Assembly: GCF_019873825.1 (NCBI RefSeq)
Contig: NZ_CP068418.1
Location: 682,001-746,000, forward strand
Direction of reading: 5' to 3'
From: Mycoplasma sp. E35C
Lineage (GTDB): Bacteria > Bacillota_I > Bacilli_A > Mycoplasmatales > Mycoplasmoidaceae
DNA: 64,000 nt
Made by a program: the position numbers and the translations under genes. Under the pieces are notes generated by a model that saw nothing but the letters and a program-made list of their open reading frames with translations, searched no databases and was not told the DNA's origin. Below, one piece after another: positions 1 through 10,400 of this stretch (within the stretch, counting starts at the first letter, position 1; every line of letters begins with the position of its first letter).

Positions 1-365
1 TTTTAATTATTAATAAACATGAAATTAGAGCTATAAAATATTTGTTATTTTTGTTAATAGAAATTACTAAAAATAAGTAATTTGTCAAATTAATTTTGTC
101 TTATTTATTATTTAAATTTAATTACAAATATTTCTTTTAAAAGAATATTTATTTTGATAACTTAAAACAACTATCATCAGACAAAAAAATGTTATTTAAA
201 GTCAATAGAAAATATTTTCTAAGTGATTATATTTTTAAAAATTTATTAAATTTATTAATGAAAAATTACAATTATTAACTCTAATAATAATTGGAAAAAT
301 ATTAAATTTTTTAATGAAAAATTAAAAATACACGGTAAAAATGATGTTTTTTAATAATTAATAAA
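1..365. other. Non-coding AT-rich region
   Basis: No open frame or RNA-like GC-richer block is visible. It contains a near-perfect inverted repeat at 126-150 (arms AAATATT-CTTTT), two similar direct copies of a short ATTAAATTT-TTAATGAAAAATTA motif near 246-271 and 300-326, and one copy of the dispersed ACGGTAAAAAT element at 321-356. It lies downstream of the minus-strand rarA gene. Confidence 0.6.
321..356 (+). repeat. Dispersed ACGGTAAAAAT element, copy 1
   Basis: One of four intergenic copies with the layout ATTAAAAATA-YACGGTAAAAAT-RRYATTTTTT. The flanks are partly self-complementary (A-run then T-run) around the invariant core ACGGTAAAAAT. It sits just beyond the stop of the minus-strand rarA gene. 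Function unknown. Confidence 0.55.
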
Positions 366-1604
366 TTATTTCTTTCTTCATTTTTTTCAATGTTCAATTA
401 TGAATTTTTCATTAAAATTATGGTCTTGTTTTAAATAATAATTTTTAGATCTTAATTCTTTTGGCAGATAATCTTGATCTATCCAATGGTTATCGTAATT
501 ATGTGGATTTTTATAACCTTTAATTCCTAGCTTAACTGCTGATGCGTAATGATTATCTTTTATATAGTTAGGCATTTCATAAATTTCACCGCTATGAATA
601 TCGCTTAAAGCAGATGATATAGATGAATAGGCGCTGCTAGATTTTTCGGATAGTGCCATTTCAATTACAATACTACTTAAAATTTGATTAGCTTCTGGAA
701 ATCCAACTTCTCTTGCTGCTTGTGTTGCTAAATAAACTCTTGAACATAATTCTGGATTTGCTAGTCCTATATCTTCATATACACAAGCAATTAATCTTCT
801 ACATATTGTTGGTAAATCACCACTTGTGATTAATTGAGCCAAATAATAAACAGCAGCATCAGGATCTGATCCTCTAATTGATTTTTGCAATGCTGATTTT
901 AGATTGTGAAAGTGATCTCCATATGATGATACAGAAACGTTTTTGTCAATTACATTTTCTAAAATTTCTTCGGTAATTTCGATATTTTTGTAATATATAT
1001 CCAATAATTCAATAATGTTAATTCCTTTTCTTAAATCACCATTAACTAAGAAAGAAATCTTATACAAAATATCATCGCTGATATTGGTTATTTGTTTTTT
1101 TTCTAAGATTTTTTTATAACCATCAAATAACTCGTAACTAGTTGGATTTTTTAAAAAAATCGTATGAGTTCTAGAACGAATGGCTGGATTGATACTAAAA
1201 TAAGGATTTTCTGTGGTAATCCCAAATAAATAAAATGACTTAGCATCCAATCCTTTAATTAACAAATCTTGTTTATCTCGATGTAGGCGATGAATTTCAT
1301 CAATTAAAATAACACATTTATCAAACTGACTTGATTTTTCAATATACCCTTTAAGATCTGTTGATGTGTCACTTGCAGAATTATATTTATAACTAGGTAG
1401 CTCTAATTCTTTAATCAACAAATCACATAAAGTAGTTTTGCCAACGCCTGGTTCACCAATTATTAATAATGAATAAGGTTGCTTAGCATTAAGCATTCTT
1501 GTTAACAAACCAAATTCATGAAATAAATGGCTTTGTCCAATTAAATCATGAATTGATTCTGGGTTATAAAAAGGTTTTTTATCTTTTTTTGATGCAAACA
1601 GCAT
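366..1604 (-). CDS. rarA: Replication-associated recombination protein RarA (MgsA), AAA+ ATPase
   Basis: A cytosolic clamp-loader-like AAA+ ATPase acting at stalled replication forks (family knowledge). Visible motifs are Walker A GEPGVGKT at residues 50-57, Walker B VILIDEIH near 98-105, a TTENP sensor 1 segment near 130, an arginine-finger-like SRT near 144, and the C-terminal MgsA domain (DPDAAVYYLAQLI, EDIGLANPE). Two TGA codons near the 3' end are read as Trp, extending the protein to TAA at 366 (412 aa). It overlaps rsmI by 26 bp and is probably co-transcribed with it. Length is close to that of other RarA proteins. Confidence 0.93.
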
Positions 1605-2403
1605 ATAAATCCGAAGTTTTTAAGTTATATTTATCAGCTAAATATTTACAAGCATCTTTTGGACGCATTTTGTATTCAATTAATTTATTAAGTTCATCAA
1701 TGATTTCTGATGAAATAGCATTATCTTGTTTTATATCAGCTGGTTTATTAATCAAGATAACAAATTCACCCTTATACTCAATTTTATTGATAATATCTTG
1801 GATATTACCAAAATAAAGTGTTTCAAACTTTTTGGTTAATTCTCGTGCCACACAGATTTGCAAGTCACTAAACGATTCATTTAATACTTCTAATGTATTC
1901 TTAATCCGATGCACTGATTCATAATATATTAATGTCGTTTGATATTTCAGTTTTTCATTAATTTCATTAATAATCTCTTGTTTTTTATAACCCAAAAAAC
2001 CACCGTAATAAAAAGTTGAACTACCAAACCCACTACTAGCTAAAGCACACAAAGCAGCATTTGATCCATTAACACACACGATGTCATTTAAATTGTTGCT
2101 TCTAAGATATTCAACTAATTTTTGACCAGGATCATTAATGCAAGGATAGCCAGCATCGCTAACCAACCCAACATCAGTTGAACTTAAATAATCAACAATC
2201 TCATTAAAACGACTGGTTTCATTGAATTTATGATAACTAATAATCTTCTTATCTTTATAATTAATCTTTAATAAATTAAGCAATTGTTTAAAGTTATCTG
2301 TATGCTCGCAATAAATCACTTTAAGATTTCTTAAAGTGATTATTGCACGCTGATTAATTTCATTTATATTACCAATCGGCAAACCAACTAAATATAATGT
2401 CAT
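1579..2403 (-). CDS. rsmI: 16S rRNA (cytidine-1402-2'-O)-methyltransferase RsmI
   Basis: SAM-dependent tetrapyrrole-methylase-fold enzyme that 2'-O-methylates C1402 in the decoding centre of 16S rRNA. The N-terminus carries the family motif GLPIGN (residues 7-12), SDAGYPCINDPG follows at 82-93, then the NGSNAAL and YYGGFLGYKK segments. At 274 aa it has normal family length. It is the first gene of a two-gene minus operon with rarA, whose start lies within its 3' end. The ATG at 2403 leaves about 60 bp of divergent promoter space to the next plus-strand gene. Confidence 0.95.
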   Translation of the reverse strand: MTLYLVGLPIGNINEINQRAIITLRNLKVIYCEHTDNFKQLLNLLKINYKDKKIISYHKFNETSRFNEIVDYLSSTDVGLVSDAGYPCINDPGQKLVEYLRSNNLNDIVCVNGSNAALCALASSGFGSSTFYYGGFLGYKKQEIINEINEKLKYQTTLIYYESVHRIKNTLEVLNESFSDLQICVARELTKKFETLYFGNIQDIINKIEYKGEFVILINKPADIKQDNAISSEIIDELNKLIEYKMRPKDACKYLADKYNLKTSDLYAVCIKKR

Positions 2404-2464
2404 AATTTAATTTTAATTATTAAAAATAAATTGATAAAATCCATTATGTAAAAATAGGATGTTA

Positions 2465-3778
2465 ATGAAAAAATATTTAGATAACGATAGCATAACTAAT
2501 TACAAATTTAACCCAAGAGGTTTGAACGCCATTGTTTTTATTGGTGTAATTGGTTCATTGATCTCAATTGGGTTTTTAGTAATCAACGGTGATGTCTCAC
2601 CAGGATTTAAGATGTTTATGAACATCATCTGATATCCACTAGTTGGGGTTGGTTATTGTATTTCAGCTTTTGGTATCGGATTTAGTTTTTATAGTAATAA
2701 AAAACAAAGATTTAAGCAGTATGTTTATAACAATAAAAGGTTCTTTTTTTATTTTTATACTTGTGCTGTTATTGTTATCATTATCTTTTTAATCACACTT
2801 GGTATTTTGCAAAAAAATAACGATAACTTAATTCAATTAGGTATTTTAGCCAACAAAATTGATCCCAAGCATGGTTGGACTGATAATCCTAATAATTGGT
2901 ATGGTTTTATTTTCTTATACATCTTAATACCAACCCAAAACTATAACATATTAGGCACAGCCTTTATTGTTTCGTTATTCTGATTTAGTTTATTTGGTTA
3001 TTTAATTAATAACTTCTTAAATAAATACGGTTTTGCTATCAACACAACAATAATCGTAATTTTATTAGCTTTTGTATTCTTTAATCATATTAGTTTTGAA
3101 ATAGCTAATAGTAATCCAGAATTGGCTAATAAAAATACATGATTAAGAAATGTATTTTTATATAGCCAATTCCCTAATACGATTATCTTGTTTTATATTG
3201 GCATGTATATTAGAAGATATGTCAGAATCTGGAAATTTAAACCGAGTGTAATTTGATTAAGTATTCTGACAATTGCTGGTATTGTTGGTCAAATCTTAAT
3301 GGATTATTTGTATTACAAACAATTTAGTTTATATAACTTTAATTTAGCCAACGGTGTTGCTTCGCCATTAATTGTTGTTTTATCTTGGCTATGACTTAAT
3401 GCGTTTTTAAGTTACAACTTAGATGATAAACAAACCAATAATAAGTTTATTCATTGTTGTAATAAACTAAATGACCATCTAATCATGGCATATTCATTCT
3501 GATTTATCTTAGTTGGTTGATCAGCTCGATTTATTTATGGTTATTTATTCGTGCATATTTTTGCCAACGTTCCTGTTAATGTTGCGTGATACCCAAGAAG
3601 TATGCTAACATTTAAAACCACAGCACAACAAAATGATTACATCTTTAGTTTTTTAATTATCTTTGTTGTCATCGTTGTTCCATTAGTATATTATTGACCA
3701 GCCAAATACTTATCAATCCTTCTAGATAAAATTGATCGTTGAAGAATTAATAAAAAGCAAGCAAAAGTTAATGTTTAA
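2465..3778 (+). CDS. Multi-pass membrane protein, possibly acyltransferase-3-like
   Basis: A 437-aa protein readable only with TGA as Trp (about ten such codons). It has roughly ten hydrophobic segments, the first at about residues 20-40, and short charged loops. Segment order (start FNPRGLNAIV; YNNKRFFFYFYT after TM3; IGMYIRRYVRIWKF in the middle; a final long helix) loosely recalls acyltransferase-3 (OafA/WecH) proteins. However, I cannot identify the conserved catalytic His/Arg of that family, so this is only a suggestion. It stands alone on the plus strand between the divergent rsmI operon and a strong terminator at 3785. Confidence 0.75.
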
Positions 3779-3784
3779 TTTTTA

Positions 3785-3812
3785 ACACCAACAGTTTTGT
3801 TGGTGTTTTTTT
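3785..3812 (+). terminator. Rho-independent terminator of the 2465-3778 gene
   Basis: Eight-bp stem ACACCAAC / GTTGGTGT with a six-base loop, followed by seven Ts, 7 bp after the stop codon. Confidence 0.9.
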
Positions 3813-3825
3813 ATCTTTATGGCAC

Positions 3826-3860
3826 AAAAAAACTACCAGTCGTTCATGGTAGTCTTTTTG
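3826..3860. terminator. Second hairpin, bidirectional terminator
   Basis: Stem ACTACCA / TGGTAGT flanked by an A-run on the left and a T-run on the right. It could terminate in either direction and backs up the preceding terminator. Confidence 0.7.
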
Positions 3861-4148
3861 AAAAAGGGATGTTATGAAATGTTAAAAAAATAACAATGAA
3901 TATTACTATTATCTTTTTTGATATATCTACTATTTATCAATAACCTATTTAAATTAATAAATATTCCTCACAATTATCATTAAACAATAGACAGTAATAT
4001 TCTAATTACTATAAATAACGTTTTTATCTTTTATCACACCCTTAGGTTTGATTTTGTGCAACTAATTATTGATTAGATTAATGTAATATTTATTAATAAA
4101 AAATATTTTATTTTATATAGCAAGAATTTTTATTTAACAACAAATAAA
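3861..4148. other. Non-coding gap
   Basis: About 290 bp of AT-rich DNA between convergent genes. No open frame in code 4, RNA gene or repeated element is recognised. Confidence 0.5.
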
Positions 4149-4184
4149 AAACACCTATTTCATAAGATGATGAAATAGGTGTTT
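4149..4184 (-). terminator. Terminator of the osmC-like gene
   Basis: Perfect 14-bp stem (AAACACCTATTTCA and its complement) with an eight-base loop. On the minus strand it is followed by TTTTTATTTG, so it terminates transcription arriving from the gene ending at 4300. An 11-bp inverted repeat (AATTAATTTTG) also lies between the gene and this stem. Confidence 0.85.
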
Positions 4185-4299
4185 GAACTATAATCTTTAA
4201 TTTAATAATGGTATTGGTCAATTAATTTTGTTTAACGATAAAGAAAAAAATAAAAAAAATAACAAACTAATTAATTAACCAAAATTAATTATTGATTGA

Positions 4300-4713
4300 T
4301 TAAAGAGAGCTGAATGTGTCTTCGAAAATAATACGACCAGATAGTGAGTTGTATACTGGACAAGTTTTGTGAGCGTATTTAACGATTTCTTTGAATTCTT
4401 CTAGTGACTTGTTAGATTTAACTTTTCAGTGAATTTGGATCTTTCTAGCACCATAGTATTCATCAGCTGGTTCAGAATCTCTTCATGCTTTAACTTCCAT
4501 TTCTAATTCTTGAAGTTCTAAACCATACATTTTAGGTCCGAAATAGTTAATGATACTCATTTCACAACCACATAAGCTGTTTAGAGTAGCTGCTAAAGGA
4601 CTCATTCCTTTAACAGTTGAAGCATCAAGAACAAATGAGTGTTGTCCGCTTGAAGCTGTAATTGTTTTGTCAGCATTTAATTTTGCTTTAATTTCGTAAT
4701 TTTTAATTGCCAT
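4300..4713 (-). CDS. osmC: OsmC/Ohr-type peroxiredoxin
   Basis: A 137-aa hydroperoxide-detoxifying protein of the OsmC/Ohr fold, cytosolic. The helix segment LNSLCGCEMSI holds a cysteine at about residue 48-50, and AHKTCPVYNSL near residue 118 holds the second redox cysteine, the expected two-Cys spacing for the family. Two TGA codons (one after EMEVKA, one in IHWKVK) are read as Trp. Length matches mycoplasmal OsmC proteins. It lies directly downstream of rpmB but is separated from it by a terminator, so it probably has its own promoter. Confidence 0.9.
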
Positions 4714-4744
4714 AACAATTTAAATATAGCACTAATAATTAAAA

Positions 4745-4773
4745 AAGTGCTGATAATACATAACAGCACTTTA
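4745..4773 (-). terminator. Terminator of rpmB
   Basis: Stem AAGTGCTG / CAGCACTT with an 11-base loop. On the minus strand it is followed by six Ts, 37 bp after the rpmB stop. Confidence 0.85.
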
Positions 4774-4809
4774 TTATTAATAATTAATTATTAATAAACC
4801 TTTTATTAA

Positions 4810-5004
4810 TTAAGCTAAAAGGTCTAATTTTCTTAATGTTCTGATCGTTCTAGCTGAAACTTTAACAGTTCGCGCACCACGATCAGTTTTTACTTTAACT
4901 TTTTGTAAGTTTAAGTTTCAACGACGCTTGGTAATGTTTAGGGCGTGAGAACGATTATTTCCCGCTAAAGGACCAAGCCCGGTTAGATCATCTCTACGAG
5001 CCAT
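4810..5004 (-). CDS. rpmB: 50S ribosomal protein L28
   Basis: A 64-aa basic protein starting [17 protein letters not shown], with the L28 segments [12 protein letters not shown] and [14 protein letters not shown]. One TGA is read as Trp in KRRWNLN, which hides the gene from a standard-code reading. It assembles into the large subunit. It is monocistronic here, with a terminator downstream and about 70 bp of divergent promoter space to the next plus-strand gene. Confidence 0.96.
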
Positions 5005-5075
5005 ACTTATTTTTTAATACTTATCTATTTTAACATAATAACTAATGTTTTATTTAGATAATTTAAAATATAGCC

Positions 5076-5741
5076 ATGCTTAAAATTTTACCAATCAACA
5101 AAATTAACTATTGAACTTATAGAAAGATTATTAATTTAATCTTAGTAAAATTTGAAATCAATAAAAATATTATCCCTTTTCTTTTAAAAAGAAAAGTTGA
5201 AAAAATGTTTGCAAACTGAGCTTTAATGAAAGCTACTAGTGTTGTTATTGATATTGATGAAAATAACATTATTAAGAGTTGTTTGATTTATTCAGATAAC
5301 AAAGAGCAAATTAATAAGAAGTATATGCAAAACTATATGGATTTAATGAATGCTTTTGATTTCTTTAATGATGATGAAAAAGCGATTCCATATGTTGCAA
5401 TCAGTAATCGCTATAAAGCATTATTATCTAAATATGAATCTTTAATGTTAAATCAAGAAGTATTAAATGACATTAAAGATATGAACCAAATTTTATTGTT
5501 AATAGATAACTCTAATGATTTCTTACAAAAAGCTATTGAACAATTAAACATTAAAGATAAACCTTTATTTGGTTTTAGTGCTAGCCACCTTAATTACAAA
5601 GATTATGATGCTAATAAAATGTATCAGATCATCAAAACACCGTTAATGGTAAACAACACACCAATTAAAGATAGTCAATCTAATGATATTGAAATCTTGT
5701 TGTATTCAACAAAACAAGCTGTTGATGAAAGTGCTGAATAA
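5076..5741 (+). CDS. Conserved hypothetical protein, 221 aa
   Basis: Not recognised. With TGA as Trp the frame extends 50 codons upstream of the first standard-code ATG, to ATG at 5076; the added N-terminus is basic (YRKIINLILVKF, FLLKRKVEKMF). The rest is mostly helical and acidic, with no signal peptide, transmembrane segment, metal-binding or nucleotide-binding motif that I can see. It is divergent from rpmB and ends at a strong terminator, so it is a single-gene unit. Other mycoplasmas of this cluster carry a regulatory gene near rpmB/osmC, but I see no helix-turn-helix match here and do not propose that function. Confidence 0.75.
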
Positions 5742-5763
5742 TTAGTTAAATTAATTGATATGA

Positions 5764-5797
5764 AAAAAAGCTTTTAGGGTTGTCTAAAAGCTTTTTT
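5764..5797 (+). terminator. Rho-independent terminator
   Basis: Stem AAAAGCTTTTAG / CTAAAAGCTTTT with a six-base loop and a T-run, 23 bp after the stop at 5741. The A-run on the left lets it also serve the minus-strand lipoprotein operon ending at 5815. Confidence 0.9.
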
Positions 5798-5814
5798 ATT
5801 TTGTTTTTAATTAT

Positions 5815-6864
5815 TTAGTTTCAATTTACTACAAAACCTGGTGGCACTCTTTTTCTTCAATCTTCGTTTGTTGTTCTTGTTGGTGCGCTATTTTCAGGTG
5901 TTGATGATGTAGTATTTGTTTCATCTACTCTAGTGTTTTCAATTTCAGTCGGATCTTTGATTGTTGGTGTTGGTTTTTCTTCTTGGTTATCTTCTTGTCC
6001 AACTTCAGCACTTCCAGCAGCTCCTAAACCCAGATTGATCCCTTTTAGTTCATATTTAAGTAATAAACCATCAATTTGAGCAAGGTGTTCAAATCTTGCA
6101 AAACCTTGACTAACTTGATTTACATCACCCGGGTGAGCTAAGATAATATGTTTAATTGTTTCGTATTCAGCAATGTTTGGATTAATGTTATTTTGGAAAC
6201 GATAAAGATTTCAATCAATAATTGGTCTTCCGTCTTCTCCCGTTCCACTAGTTGGAGTAAAGTCGTAATTCAATAAGATAAAGTGGTGTTTATCAACTAA
6301 TAAATAATAAGTTAAAAATGCATCACTCACTTCAACAGGAATTCTGGCATCTTCTAAGAATTTTTTATTAAAATGAACATCACTTTTTAATTCAGTTTGT
6401 TTGTTGTCATTAAATCTTTGCTTTTTATCTTTATAACTTTGAGATAAAGCAAATCGAGAACTTAAATTTGGACTATGAAAAATCTCATCTTCAACTTTTG
6501 AATATCCCCAAGTTAAAGCACTAATGTTTGATAAGAAGTAATATCACTTCTCACGCATCATATTTTTAATTTTAGTTCTATTACGTCCGAAGTCTTTTAA
6601 TAATCCTTTAAATTCATTTAATCATTCATTGGTTGGTTGTTGTCTGACTTTTCAGTCACTAATAAAAACACTGTCTTTGGTAGCAAAAATTTTAGGCAGT
6701 ATTAGATCAATTGGATTTTGATTAACTTCAGTTTGTGAATTTAAAGTTATAGCTTTATTCTCTCTTGGAATATGACGATCCACACCACAAGAAGATATAG
6801 CTAAACTACTTAATGAAAGTAAGCTAAAAAGACTAAATGATCTTTTGATTATTTTTTTCTTCAT
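5815..6864 (-). CDS. Lipoprotein, last gene of ABC exporter operon
   Basis: A 349-aa predicted lipoprotein: basic N-terminus MKKKIIKRSF, hydrophobic stretch and lipobox LAISSC with lipidated Cys26. The body is soluble, with an E/P/T/Q-rich linker near the C-terminus and several TGA-coded Trp. No enzymatic motif is recognised. Its start overlaps the end of the ATPase gene by 32 bp, so translation is likely coupled. As the last of three lipoproteins around one exporter it may be a surface partner of the transporter (inference from context). Confidence 0.85.
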
Positions 6865-7567
6865 ATTCTTTAATCTTATTGATATATAAAGTTTCCATAT
6901 CTTGATTATTAGTGCTACCTGAGTAAATTAATTTACTCTTTTCAATAATTGTAACTGAATCAGCATACTTAGTAACCTCAGATAAATTATGTGTGCTGAT
7001 AAAAATGGTTTTACCTTTTTTTACTAAGTTAGATAAGGTTTCTAACAATTCTTTTCTGGCTAATGGGTCTAGGTTAGTTGTTGGTTCGTCCATGATGATG
7101 ATTTCTGAATCATCGATCAAACATTGAGCTAACATAACCTTCTTTTTTTGACCACTTGATAGGTTATTAGGATTCTTTTTTAATAAATCTTTAATGTTTA
7201 ATTCTTCAACAATTTTATCACGTTTAGCAATGGTTTGTTTTTTGCTAAATCCTGATAATAATCCAAAAGCATATAAAAACTTTTCTACATTAAAATTTAC
7301 GGGAAAATTAGATGTTTCTGGAATATAACCAATTAATTTTTTAGCTTGAATTGAACTATTTTTATGCCCACCAATTAAGATCTCACCATCAAAGAATAAA
7401 CTGGCATTAATAATAGCTTTAATTGTTGTTGTTTTACCTGAACCGTTTGATCCAATAAAACAATGAAACTGACCTTTATAAACATTAAACGAAATGTTAT
7501 TAACAGCCAAAAAGCCATCATTATATCTTCTTGAAAAATTCTTTATTTCAATAATCGGATTATTCAT
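6833..7567 (-). CDS. ABC transporter ATP-binding protein (ABC-2 exporter type)
   Basis: A 244-aa nucleotide-binding subunit with Walker A GSNGSGKT at 39-46, signature LSSGQKKK near 138, Walker B IIIMDEPT near 157 and the H-loop STH near 191. A GTG 39 bp upstream is in frame, but the permease coding sequence runs through it to 7569. The ATG at 7567, one base past the permease stop, is therefore the better start. It powers the 627-aa permease encoded just upstream. Substrate unknown. Confidence 0.93.
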   Translation of the reverse strand: MNNPIIEIKNFSRRYNDGFLAVNNISFNVYKGQFHCFIGSNGSGKTTTIKAIINASLFFDGEILIGGHKNSSIQAKKLIGYIPETSNFPVNFNVEKFLYAFGLLSGFSKKQTIAKRDKIVEELNIKDLLKKNPNNLSSGQKKKVMLAQCLIDDSEIIIMDEPTTNLDPLARKELLETLSNLVKKGKTIFISTHNLSEVTKYADSVTIIEKSKLIYSGSTNNQDMETLYINKIKEYEEKNNQKII

Positions 7568-7568
7568 A

Positions 7569-9452
7569 TTATTTAAATTCTCTTCTTGTGTAAATGAAAT
7601 AAACACTAATTAATAAAACCGTGTCAATGACCAATCAGAATAATACTAAACCATAAGTTGGAGCAGCATCATAAACACGTTTAACTGAATAAAAATTCTT
7701 AATGTTGGTAAATAAATTCTTATCAATTGCTGTGTCTAATTCTAATCTTGATACTTCTTGAACTGCACCATTATCTGTTGGTGAACTAGGACCAGGTTCT
7801 GGGTTATTAATTCTTCTTAATACTGGACGATAATCTGAATAACCACCAATGTGATAAATTTCATTATTCATCAACTTAACATCGATTTGTTTGTTATTTA
7901 ATTTAGGTAAGGCATCTTTAAATAAAGTTGAATTTGGATTACCTAAAAAGAATAGCTGATACAAGAATAATGTGTATAAATAAATTTGTTTTTCTTGGTC
8001 GTTAAGTTTGTTGAATTTAACATTCAAACCAAACTTATAAACATTTAAAAATTCTTGTAAATTTTCATGAATAAATTCGATAAATTCTTCATAAGTATTG
8101 TTTTGATGATCTTTGATGATGCTAGCAAAAAATTGTTTTGCTTCTTGATTTCTTAGACTTTCTTCAACAATATCTCATTTAATTCTGCCAGCATAAGTAT
8201 CTACTACTGAAAAACCAAAACTGTCTTGCGGAATTATTTTTTCGGTATTAGCTTTATCTCAGGCATAAATAATTTCATTATTGCTTGTTAAAGGTAAGTT
8301 AGGGAATAAATAACTCATTTCAGGCTGGTTTGTTGTGTTGTTAGCTGAGTTAGTTGGATTTGGAGTTGTCAGACTTGGATTTGTAACTGTTGAAGTTGAA
8401 TCAGGATTTGAATTAGTTACATCAGGATTTGGCGATGTGTTGTTAGCTGTAGTTGAATTAATTAAATCAGATGGTGTTTCAACCAATGTATTTAATCCTT
8501 GATTTTCAAACAATCTATAACTATATCTTAAATCGTCATTATTTGAATAATTTAGCGTATTTTTTAACAAACTAGAACTATAAATTGATCTTGTATTTAA
8601 GAAATCTGCACCATTTTCACTAAAGCCTAAACCAAATTGTAACGGCACATTTAATCAAGTCATAAATCTAAAGATAATTGAGTTGTCTTTAGCTTTTTGA
8701 TAATTGGTTTTATTAATAAAATCTTTTTCTGTATCACTAAATTCTTTCTTATTGTTTTTAGGAATAAAAAGAATTTCATCATTGTTATTAATAGTTGATG
8801 TATTATAGAAAGAAACTAGATTCTGACTATTATACATATTAGTAGAAAACGAATTGATTGCTGTATCACTAAAATAACCACTCATATTACCAATTAAGAA
8901 TAATGGTAAGAATAAGCTTGGCATTAAGAAATAAGCAATACGACGGTTTAATTTAATTGAAATTAATGCAGTAATTAATCCAAATGTTAAGAAGCAAAAA
9001 AAGCTAACAAAAAATGAACTAGCAATTAAAGAATAATAAAAATATGACGGTAAAAGTGATGTTTTTGATGATCCTGCTAATCCAGAATTGAAAGCAATAA
9101 AACTTACTATTGCACTTAATAATGCAATGATAAATAAGTAACCAATTTTAGATAAAATATTAGCTTTACGAGAAACTGGTTTTGATGAAATTAATAGTTC
9201 TGCACCTTCTGATTCCATCGATTTAAAAATTACAATTGCACTATTCGTACTATAAAAAACATTAAACAATAAAGTTGCTAAAACAGGTGCAATCAATACT
9301 GTTTTAAATAATGCTGCATCATCAACAACACGAAGCACCAATCCAGCCACCAAAATAATGATGAAACCAAGGATTGGAATTATATACATTGATTTTTTGG
9401 ATCAAATAAATAAGTTTAAAAAACGATAAACAATTTTATATTGGTTGGTCAT
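7569..9452 (-). CDS. ABC-2-type permease with large extracytoplasmic domain
   Basis: A 627-aa permease assembled from four fragments joined by TGA(Trp). The N-terminal third holds about five to six transmembrane helices, including a FKSMESEGAELLISSKPVSR loop typical of ABC-2 exporters. A large outside region follows (about residues 210-590) containing an N/S/T/P-rich linker (near SPNPDVTNSNPDSTS). It ends in a last helix (YGLVLFWLVIDTVLLISVYF) and a basic tail. This one-barrel-plus-ectodomain layout suggests export or surface remodelling rather than import. The gene lies 3 bp after a lipoprotein gene and 1 bp before the ATPase gene. Confidence 0.88.
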
Positions 9453-9455
9453 AAA

Positions 9456-10400
9456 TTAATTAATGTAATTGATTAAATAAGGAACAGCATTACCATATTC
9501 AGCTTCATAATATGATGTTTTATTTAGATATTTATTAGTAATTGCTTCAGTGTCAAAATCTGGCTTATATACACTTTTAGCGTATTCATCAATATTAAAG
9601 TCAGCTATTTTTTTAGTTTGGATCTTTTCCAAACTAAATATACGATTATTTAATTCAACTGTTGTTTCATCAGAATGTGTTACTGAGATTTCAACAACTG
9701 TGTCATTATCCATCTTTAGATAAAATATTGATTTGTAATATGGATAATTCTCATAACGATAAACGCCGTTTTCATCTTTTGTAGCTTTTGGTAGTTTTGA
9801 TAATTCACCACGATCTTCACTTTTATAACTTGGTAATATAGAAAGAGCGAAATCTTTAATTTTATTAGTTTCAGCTTGTAATGTTCAGCTTAAATTAGCT
9901 GAGTGTCTTAGTTGAAATTGTGATGCTCCGTTATTAATCCCACTAGTACTTGATGTACCTAGAAAACTGAATTTTTGATAGTTATATAAAAAGAATAACC
10001 AATTGTCTGATAATAAGCTATTAAATTTTGTTCTATTTGCCGTTAATTCTGCTGGTTTTTTAGTGAAATAACCAGGTCAGTTTTCAGATATGCTGATCGT
10101 GTAATATGATAATGTTTCTTTGAAGTCATTATAAATTTGATCATGCTTATCTACTAGTTGTTCTTTAACATAGTTATCAATTAAAGTTTTATTTTTATTA
10201 AATGCTTCTTCTAATAAACTTTGAATTGCTTTTTGTTTAAGGAATTCGTCTTTATTTAAGATAACAACCTTTTGTTCTTTTTCTAAATTTTGTTTTTTGA
10301 TTTCTGCATAATCTTCTTTATTTAAATGAACGCATGAACTAGAAATCAACCCAACAAAAGCAAAAGAACTAAATAATTTAATTAACCGCCCTAAGCGCAT
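9456..10400 (-). CDS. Lipoprotein, second gene of ABC exporter operon
   Basis: A 314-aa lipoprotein with signal MRLGRLIKLFSSFAFVG and lipobox LISSSC (Cys23). The mature part begins with a K/E-rich, probably helical region. No known domain was recognised. The start lies inside the 3' end of the preceding lipoprotein gene (23-bp overlap) and the stop is 3 bp before the permease ATG, showing strong operon organisation. One TGA (10077) splits it in the standard code. Confidence 0.85.

Noticed and set aside
6833-7606. GTG start at 7606 for the ABC ATPase
   Set aside because: The permease coding region runs to 7569 through this segment, and an ATG lies at 7567 directly after its stop.
9041-9070. 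Further copy of the ACGGTAAAAAT element
   Set aside because: It matches only the core and is inside the permease coding sequence without the flanking A/T-runs; similar core-only matches at 25969, 41290 and 56592 were excluded for the same reason.
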